This document shows positions 5,779-10,737 of a stretch of DNA of 10,737 bases, piece by piece. Origin of the DNA: Rhizobium sp. Q54. GTDB taxonomy: Bacteria; Pseudomonadota; Alphaproteobacteria; Rickettsiales; UBA1997. The notes beneath the pieces are model-generated. The model saw nothing but the letters and a program-made list of their open reading frames with translations. It ran no database searches and had not been told where the DNA came from. The translations under genes were made by a program, and so were the position numbers. The stretch lies in assembly GCA_945865855.1 (NCBI GenBank), contig CAMBES010000043.1:1-10737 (forward strand), given 5' to 3'. Positions within the stretch are counted from its first letter, which is position 1; every line of letters begins with the position of its first letter.

Positions 5779-7674
5779 ATGAGCAAGACCCCTTTGCTTG
5801 ATCAGATTCATTTTCCTGCTGATCTAAAAAAATTATCGCGTGAAGAGATAAAAAAACTCGCCGGCGAATTACGTTACGAAACAATTTCTGCAGTCTCGAA
5901 AACTGGCGGACATCTAGGTGCTGGGCTTGGTGTGGTTGAGTTAACTTGCGCGTTGCATCAAGTTTTTAATACGCCGCATGATAAGTTGATTTGGGATGTT
6001 GGACATCAAGCCTATCCGCATAAAATTCTCACTGGTCGACGTGAAAAAATGCGCACGATTAGACAACCAAAAGGATTGTCTGGATTTACCAAGAGAGCGG
6101 AAAGTGAGTTTGATCCATTCGGGGCAGGGCATAGCTCTACATCTATCTCCGCAGCGCTGGGCATTTCGGTTGCAAAAAAAATTAAGAAAGAAAAGTCGTA
6201 TGTAATCGCGGTGATTGGCGATGGCGCGATGTCTGGCGGAATGGCCTTCGAAGCCCTGAATAACGCGGGCGCACTTGAGGATAAATTTTTTCTCGACAAT
6301 CGTTTGATCGTAATTCTAAACGACAATGACATGTCGATCGCCCCCCCAACCGGAGCGCTTTCGCATTATTTTTCTCGTGCGGCTTCGTCGAAATCTTACT
6401 TAAAAATTCGCGACGTTGCTAAAAAACTTCCCGACCGTCTTTCCCATTTTTCCCGCAAGTTTGAAAAGGCGGCGAAGGAATGGTGGATGGGCGGAAATAT
6501 CTTCGAGGAGTTAGGATTTTACTATATTGGCCCGATCGACGGCCACAATCTAGACGTGCTAATTCCGATTTTAGAAAATATTCGCGACAGCAAATCTACC
6601 GATCCAATTCTTATTCACTGTGTTACCCAAAAAGGCCGCGGTTATGTTGAGACGATGCAATCTGACGACAGATTACACGCGGTGGCAAAATTTGATGCCG
6701 CCACGGGAGTTCAGCACAAAACAGTCGCACAATTTCCGAGTTTCTCAAAAATTTTTGGTAAACGTCTCGCTGAACTTGCAAAAAAAGATGAAAAGATTTT
6801 AGCGATTACCGCCGCGATGCCTTCTGGCACCGGTCTTGATGTCTTTGCTAAAGCTCATCCAGAAAGAATGTTTGATGTTGGAATTGCTGAGCAACATGCG
6901 GTCACTTTCGCCGCTGGCCTTGCTACTGAAGGTATGAAGCCTTACGCAACAATCTATTCAACTTTTTTGCAACGTGCTTATGACCAAGTTGTTCACGATG
7001 TTGCTGTGCAAAAATTGCCAGTTCGTTTTGCGATTGATCGCGCCGGTTTCGTTGGCGCTGATGGCCCAACTCATGCGGGCTCATTCGATATTTCTTACCT
7101 AATTAATTTGCCTAATTTTATTTTGATGGCCTCTGCCGACGGACAAGAATTAGTAAAAATGATCAACACCGCAAATTCAATTAACGACCGTCCATCCGCC
7201 TTCCGCTTTCCTCGCGGTGAAGCAACCTCTGAAATAAATTTCTCTGACGACGAAATTTTAGAAATAGGAAAAGGTCGTTTGATTCAACAAGGCAGTAAAG
7301 TCGCAATCATTTCTTACGGCGCGATTTTAAGTAACACTATTGCCGCCGCGAAAATTTTTGAAGAATCACAAGGCTTAAAAATAACCATAGCTGACGCAAG
7401 ATTCGCCAAACCTCTCGACGAAAAATTAATCACCAACCTCGCCAAAAATCACGATTTGTTGATCTCAATAGAAGAAGGTGCAATCGGTGGATTCGGTTCA
7501 GCTGTAACGCAATTTTTGTTAAACTCAGGATTGATGGACCAAAAAACTTTTAAATTTCGCTCGCTCGTTATGGCCGATAAATTTATCGAGCAGAATAAAA
7601 TTGATGAGATGCAGGAAGAGGCAGGAATTGGGGTTGAGTCAATTTTGAAATTGATTCGATCTTTTGAGATTTAA
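5779..7674 (+). CDS. dxs: 1-deoxy-D-xylulose-5-phosphate synthase
   Basis: Thiamine-diphosphate enzyme that joins pyruvate and glyceraldehyde 3-phosphate to give DXP, the entry point of the MEP isoprenoid pathway and a precursor of vitamin B6 and thiamine. The 631 residues are full length. Key features: SKTGGHLGAGLG with His45 (equivalent to E. coli His49), GHQAYPHKILTGR (75-87), the ThDP/Mg motif GDGAMSGG (147-154) to NDND (181-184), GPIDGHN (251-257), AEQHAVTFAAGLA with catalytic Glu371 (E. coli Glu370), YSTFLQRAYDQVVHD with Arg399, and DRAGFVGADGPTHAGSFD with Asp428 and His432. The C-terminal transketolase domain is complete. The start is ATG 5779. No Shine-Dalgarno site is visible in the preceding AT-rich bases. 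A weak -10-like TATAAA lies at 5756-5761. The gene stands alone, divergent from the transporter and convergent with argD. Confidence 0.98.
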   Translation: MSKTPLLDQIHFPADLKKLSREEIKKLAGELRYETISAVSKTGGHLGAGLGVVELTCALHQVFNTPHDKLIWDVGHQAYPHKILTGRREKMRTIRQPKGLSGFTKRAESEFDPFGAGHSSTSISAALGISVAKKIKKEKSYVIAVIGDGAMSGGMAFEALNNAGALEDKFFLDNRLIVILNDNDMSIAPPTGALSHYFSRAASSKSYLKIRDVAKKLPDRLSHFSRKFEKAAKEWWMGGNIFEELGFYYIGPIDGHNLDVLIPILENIRDSKSTDPILIHCVTQKGRGYVETMQSDDRLHAVAKFDAATGVQHKTVAQFPSFSKIFGKRLAELAKKDEKILAITAAMPSGTGLDVFAKAHPERMFDVGIAEQHAVTFAAGLATEGMKPYATIYSTFLQRAYDQVVHDVAVQKLPVRFAIDRAGFVGADGPTHAGSFDISYLINLPNFILMASADGQELVKMINTANSINDRPSAFRFPRGEATSEINFSDDEILEIGKGRLIQQGSKVAIISYGAILSNTIAAAKIFEESQGLKITIADARFAKPLDEKLITNLAKNHDLLISIEEGAIGGFGSAVTQFLLNSGLMDQKTFKFRSLVMADKFIEQNKIDEMQEEAGIGVESILKLIRSFEI

Positions 7675-7757
7675 GTTTGCGATGAACTTTTCTAGATTTC
7701 GGATAAGCGCCATGCTTTAGAAGCAATCATCACAAGAGCTATGAATTCAGAAAATAT

Positions 7758-8936
7758 TTAAAAAGATGAAAAGGCTTTCCTTAATTTCTCAATCGCCTCT
7801 TTCACTTGTTTTGAAGTGATGTTCAAAGGTGGAAGTAAACGGATCACATTATCACTAGCTGGAACTACTAATAGACCTTGATTTATAAGCTTCTGAGTCA
7901 TCTCAGTATTCATAATTTTTTCGTTGATTTTGATTCCGAGCATTAGGCCGACGCCGCGGATTTCGTCGACAATATTCGGAAATTTTTTGTGAAGATTTTG
8001 AAGCTCAGATTTTAACTCGTAGCCGATTTTTCTGACGTTTTCTAAAAAGTTTTTTTCGAGCATCACGTCAAGAACTGCATCCGCCACAGCCATTGCCAGT
8101 GGATTGCCGCCGTAGGTTGTGCCATGAACACCGATAGTCATTCCGCTTGCGGCTTCTTTTGTTGCGAGACATGCGCCAAGGGGAAAGCCGCCAGCGATCG
8201 CTTTGGCGGTGCCAACGATGTCGGGTTTTACGTCGTAGAAATTGTGGGCGAAAAGATGTCCGGTTCTGCCCATGCCGCACTGAACTTCATCGAAGGCGAG
8301 AAGAAGATTTTTTTCGTCGGCAATTTTACGTAATTCTTGAAGGAATTTTTTTTCAGAAGCTCGTATTCCTTCTTCGCCCTGGATTGGTTCAATTAAAATT
8401 CCTGCAGTGTTTTCGGTGATTGCATTTTTGACCGCTTCGATATTTCCAAACTCAACATTGTCGAAACCATCGAGCGCAGGTCTGAAGCCTTCGAGATATT
8501 TTTCTTTAGCGGCGGCAGAAATTGTGGCAATTGTGCGGCCGTGAAATGCACCGGTGAAAGTGATGATGCGATTTTTGTTCGGCTGATTTTTGCAGAAAAA
8601 ATAACGACGAATCATCTTTATTATGCATTCGATACTTTCTGCGCCGGAATTGCAGAAGAAGACATAATCGGCAAAGGTGTTAGCAGTTAATCTATCGGCG
8701 TATTTATTGAGCTCGTTACTGTTGTAAATATTTGAAATATGCCAAAGTTTTTTTGCTTGAGCGGTGATCGCTTCAACCATTTTTGGATGGCAATGACCCA
8801 AAGCGTTAACAGCAATTCCCGCACCAAAATCAAGATATTTTTTTCCATCATTGTCGAAAAGATAAGCACCTTCGCCATGCGAAAATTTAACGTTATAGCG
8901 TTTATGAACGGGAAGAAGACTGGGAGATGTAGTCAT
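7758..8936 (-). CDS. argD: Acetylornithine aminotransferase (class III PLP aminotransferase)
   Basis: Transfers an amino group from glutamate to N-acetylglutamate 5-semialdehyde in arginine synthesis; some homologues also act on succinyldiaminopimelate. The 392 residues fit the family. Visible are the start block YNVKFSHGEGAYLFDNDGKKYLDF, GIAVNALGHCHP (40-51), the phosphate-binding NSGAE (96-100), FTGAFHGRT (127-135), EPIQGEEGI (183-191), the PLP-nitrogen Asp216 in AFDEVQCGMGRTG, the Schiff-base Lys245 in GTAKAIAGGFPLGA, and HGTTYGGNPLA. The usual NSGAEA(N/M)E reads NSGAESIE, a mild variant. Ornithine and GABA aminotransferases share the fold, but length and motifs favour ArgD. No other arginine gene is adjacent. 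It diverges from the COQ9-family gene across 73 nt and converges with dxs across 83 nt. No Shine-Dalgarno site is seen upstream. Confidence 0.92.
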   Translation of the reverse strand: MTTSPSLLPVHKRYNVKFSHGEGAYLFDNDGKKYLDFGAGIAVNALGHCHPKMVEAITAQAKKLWHISNIYNSNELNKYADRLTANTFADYVFFCNSGAESIECIIKMIRRYFFCKNQPNKNRIITFTGAFHGRTIATISAAAKEKYLEGFRPALDGFDNVEFGNIEAVKNAITENTAGILIEPIQGEEGIRASEKKFLQELRKIADEKNLLLAFDEVQCGMGRTGHLFAHNFYDVKPDIVGTAKAIAGGFPLGACLATKEAASGMTIGVHGTTYGGNPLAMAVADAVLDVMLEKNFLENVRKIGYELKSELQNLHKKFPNIVDEIRGVGLMLGIKINEKIMNTEMTQKLINQGLLVVPASDNVIRLLPPLNITSKQVKEAIEKLRKAFSSF

Positions 8937-8980
8937 TTTGATTTTTAACTTTAGAAAAACAGAAGCGTGCGCAGATAAAA

Positions 8981-9006
8981 CTAAAATCTAAATCTAAAAT
9001 CTAAAT
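8981..9006 (+). repeat. Perfect 13-bp tandem duplication before the COQ9-family gene
   Basis: CTAAAATCTAAAT occurs at 8981-8993 and again, without a gap, at 8994-9006, three bases before the ATG at 9010. Each unit contains a TAAAAT that could act as a -10 hexamer (8982-8987 and 8995-9000). Within a unit, CTAAA(A)T is itself nearly repeated. It lies in the spacer shared with argD, so changes in copy number could alter expression on either side. Confidence 0.85.
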
Positions 9007-9009
9007 TTA

Positions 9010-9711
9010 ATGATTCTCGACTCTCCAGAAACTAAACAAAAAATCCTTAAAGAATTTCTAAAAACTTGCGCTTTCGACGGATGGAGCAAGGAAGCACTCG
9101 CTAAGGCCGCTGCGAATTGCGGGATTGGCGAAAACTTTCTACCGTTAATTTTTGAAAACGGCCTGCTTGATTTAGCGGAATTTTATTTTGAATCGCAAAA
9201 TGAGAAATCTGCTGAATTGCTCGGAGGTCTCGAGGGGAAAAAAATCCGCGATAAAATCCGCCTTTCGCTTTACGCGAGATTTGAAGTTGAGAAAGAAAAT
9301 AAAATTGCTTTGCAGAGGCTAATTAATTTTTATCTAAATCCCAAAAACTTTACCTCGCTTGAAACTGGTCCAAGGCCTGCATTTCAAGGTTTGCAAGCTT
9401 GTTACAAGATCGCCGATTTTATTTGGCAAAATATCGGTGATCAATCAACTGACTTCAACTACTACACCAAAAGAGTAACTCTCGGTAAAATTATCTTTCG
9501 TGCCGTTTCGATTTTTCTAAAGGACGGTGATATTAATAATTTTATCGATGTTGAAATAGAAAAAGTGATGCATTTCGAGAAGTTAAAATCCCAAGCTAAA
9601 AACTTTCTGGCTAAAAAAACTTTTTGCGAAATTTTTCTTAATGAAAAAGGTTTGCCGCGCTCACCGAAAGAGATTGTTAAAAATCTCCCATTCTTTCGTT
9701 TATTTTCTTAA
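9010..9711 (+). CDS. COQ9-family ubiquinone biosynthesis protein
   Basis: COQ9 proteins are lipid-binding, TetR-like helical proteins; in mitochondria COQ9 presents ubiquinone precursors to the hydroxylase COQ7. Alphaproteobacteria carry homologues. The 233 residues show the family marks: CAFDGWSKEALAKAAANCGI (20-39), a DLAEFYF helix (54-60), KIRDKIRLSLYARFE (78-92), and the diagnostic IWQNIGDQSTDFNYYTKR (138-155) followed by the C-terminal hydrophobic helix (about 157-171) and VMHFEKLKSQA (186-196). The presence implies ubiquinone-dependent respiration. The gene leads a compact plus-strand run with cvpA 3 nt downstream. The ATG at 9010 follows a 13-bp tandem repeat; no Shine-Dalgarno site is visible. 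Biochemical role in bacteria is inferred from the family. Confidence 0.92.
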   Translation: MILDSPETKQKILKEFLKTCAFDGWSKEALAKAAANCGIGENFLPLIFENGLLDLAEFYFESQNEKSAELLGGLEGKKIRDKIRLSLYARFEVEKENKIALQRLINFYLNPKNFTSLETGPRPAFQGLQACYKIADFIWQNIGDQSTDFNYYTKRVTLGKIIFRAVSIFLKDGDINNFIDVEIEKVMHFEKLKSQAKNFLAKKTFCEIFLNEKGLPRSPKEIVKNLPFFRLFS

Positions 9712-9714
9712 TCC

Positions 9715-10458
9715 ATGGCTACGACATTCAATACTCTTGATCTAATATTTCTTGCCTTCACAGCCATTTTTGTGCTTACGGCAGTTCTTCGTGGTTTTGT
9801 AAAAGAAATTTTTGCTCTGTTTAATTGGGTGATATCTTTGACCATTTCTTACTTTCTTACGCCCTACATCACCGATCTTCTTGCTGCTCATTTCGAGAGT
9901 AAAATGGCAGTCGATTTAGTAACGCGAAGCGGTGTATTTGCTTTGGTATTTTTAATCACCGCCTTTTCTACCTCAGGCCTGCGCGACTCTTTTTATAAAA
10001 AGATGCCGAGAGTTTTTGATCGCTCTCTCGGTTTGCTTTTTGGCTTCGTAAAAACGCTGATAATTTTTGGCGTTATTTATTCGGTTTATTTCAGCGCTTA
10101 CGATCTTGTTCTTGGCAACAAATTGAAGGATACAAAAAAAGAACCTGAGTTGTTGGAAAAGGCAAAATGTCGTAGCTTGTTGAAATTTTCTGGTGAGATG
10201 GTTGGTCCTTTCGTAATAAAATTCTTTGAAGCTATCACACAAAATTTTGATCACGTTATGCCAAAACCTGAGGATTTTTTGAAAAATAAAATTGACGAAA
10301 TCATCAAAGAAAAATCTGCGGAAGCCGTTGATGGTGCTGCGATTGACGAAAATGCTAAGCCAATGACGGATGAAGAGTTGAGGGCCATGGGAGACAGTGG
10401 TTACAGCAAAAAGAATATCGAAAAAATGAATCAACTAATCGAAATAATTAACAAATAA
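9715..10458 (+). CDS. cvpA: CvpA-family inner-membrane protein
   Basis: CvpA proteins are small inner-membrane proteins first named for colicin V production and since linked to envelope stress tolerance; their molecular activity is not settled. The 247 residues contain the family pattern: a first helix (8-24) after a short N-terminus, LRGFVKEIFALFNWV (25-39) with the conserved Arg-Gly, a second helix (33-50), a third (72-87), and FDRSLGLLFGFVKTLIIFGVIY (101-122) with the Asp-Arg-x-x-Gly signature before the fourth. The C-terminal third (about 135-247) is charged and soluble, with an acidic PMTDEELRAMGDSGY segment, and is longer than the minimal family domain. It begins 3 nt after the COQ9-family stop and ends 10 nt before fabG, so the three are probably co-transcribed. 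Confidence 0.88.
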   Translation: MATTFNTLDLIFLAFTAIFVLTAVLRGFVKEIFALFNWVISLTISYFLTPYITDLLAAHFESKMAVDLVTRSGVFALVFLITAFSTSGLRDSFYKKMPRVFDRSLGLLFGFVKTLIIFGVIYSVYFSAYDLVLGNKLKDTKKEPELLEKAKCRSLLKFSGEMVGPFVIKFFEAITQNFDHVMPKPEDFLKNKIDEIIKEKSAEAVDGAAIDENAKPMTDEELRAMGDSGYSKKNIEKMNQLIEIINK

Positions 10459-10468
10459 CCTAAAATTT

Positions 10469-10737
10469 ATGTTCAGACTTACCGGAAAAAACGTCTTAGT
10501 AACTGGTGCCACTGGAGGCATTGGATCAGCAATCGCCAAGACTCTAGCCAAGCAAGGTGCGAGGTTAGTTTTATCTTCAACTCGCGAAGAAAAGTTACAG
10601 GAGTTAGCAAGCGAAATTGGTGGCGATGTAAAATTTCTAACCTGCAATTTATCTGACGTGACAGAGGTTGATGCCTTATTTGACAAGGCTGAAGAGCTTG
10701 TCGGTCAAATTGATATTCTAGTCTGCAATGCGGGGAT
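10469..10737 (+). CDS. fabG: 3-oxoacyl-[acyl-carrier-protein] reductase, N-terminal part (cut by window end)
   Basis: Short-chain dehydrogenase/reductase that uses NADPH to reduce 3-oxoacyl-ACP in fatty acid synthesis. Only the first 89 codons are inside the window. They show the Rossmann motif VTGATGGIGSAIAKTLAKQG (residues 12-31), an arginine-containing STREEKL after the second strand that fits NADPH preference, the CNLSDV segment after strand 3, and DILVCNAG, where the usual NNAG reads CNAG. The opening MFRLTGKNVLVTGATGG and the STREE segment resemble alphaproteobacterial FabG rather than a general SDR. The catalytic Ser, Tyr and Lys lie beyond the end. The start is ATG 10469, ten bases after the cvpA stop, with no visible Shine-Dalgarno site. 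Confidence 0.88.
   Translation, partial: MFRLTGKNVLVTGATGGIGSAIAKTLAKQGARLVLSSTREEKLQELASEIGGDVKFLTCNLSDVTEVDALFDKAEELVGQIDILVCNAG

Noticed and set aside
5996..6332. Overlapping alternative frames on both strands within dxs
   Set aside because: Dxs is uninterrupted and its motifs align across the region; the other frames show no family features.
7675..7757. Possible bidirectional terminator or second decayed palindrome between convergent dxs and argD
   Set aside because: Only a 4-bp AAGC/GCTT stem around GCCAT and a GAAGCAATC string are visible; there is no strong stem with a T-run on either strand.
8124..8419. Plus-strand open frames opposite argD
   Set aside because: They lie across the most conserved argD motifs and have Arg/Cys-rich compositions typical of shadow frames.
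9973..10434. 153-codon open frame on the minus strand opposite cvpA
   Set aside because: Antisense to a recognisable CvpA gene; composition is His/Arg/Phe-rich shadow sequence with no motif and no plausible start context.
10469..10737. Cys in place of the first Asn of the SDR NNAG motif as a sign of a non-FabG enzyme
   Set aside because: Single substitutions here occur in functional SDRs, and the rest of the N-terminus matches alphaproteobacterial FabG.

Overview
The window reads as chromosomal DNA of an AT-rich alphaproteobacterium. The main clues are a COQ9-family ubiquinone protein, an alphaproteobacterial-type APH/AmgK-like kinase, an alphaproteobacterial-looking FabG and Dxs, two exported ankyrin-repeat proteins, and a decayed palindromic repeat of a kind I associate with Rickettsiales-like genomes. 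A Rickettsiales- or Holosporales-like (possibly host-associated) lineage is plausible but cannot be fixed from this sequence. Genes are densely packed, several overlap, and none of the gene starts I can place has a recognisable Shine-Dalgarno sequence.

Left block (1-3716, plus strand): the C-terminal part of an APH/AmgK-like sugar kinase whose frame is interrupted upstream by a stop at 21-23; an unrecognised 156-residue protein; yidD, a membrane-protein insertion factor; and two consecutive exported ankyrin-repeat proteins. The first four are joined by 4-8 nt overlaps and look like one translationally coupled operon. The second ankyrin gene follows after a short leader holding a perfect TATAAT box.

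Middle block (3709-5569, minus strand): pdxJ (pyridoxine 5'-phosphate synthase) and a 12-helix MFS transporter. pdxJ starts inside the 3' end of the transporter gene, and its own 3' end overlaps the second ankyrin gene by 8 nt in a convergent arrangement. A 209-nt divergent intergenic region with an imperfect inverted repeat separates the transporter from dxs (5779-7674, plus), a full-length DXP synthase with all main thiamine-diphosphate and catalytic motifs.

Right block: argD (acetylornithine aminotransferase, minus) converges on dxs and diverges from a plus-strand run of a COQ9-family gene, a cvpA-family gene and fabG (cut by the window end). The argD/COQ9 divergent spacer carries a perfect 13-bp tandem duplication just before the COQ9 start.

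Metabolically, Dxs makes 1-deoxy-D-xylulose 5-phosphate. PdxJ uses it for vitamin B6, the cofactor of ArgD. The MEP pathway uses it for isoprenoids, including the ubiquinone tail on which COQ9 acts. Most of the window is ordinary core metabolism. The least explained parts are the ankyrin pair, the unknown gene before yidD, and the lack of Shine-Dalgarno sites. I see no tRNA, rRNA, CRISPR array, transposase or phage gene, and no gene-free stretch above 300 bases.
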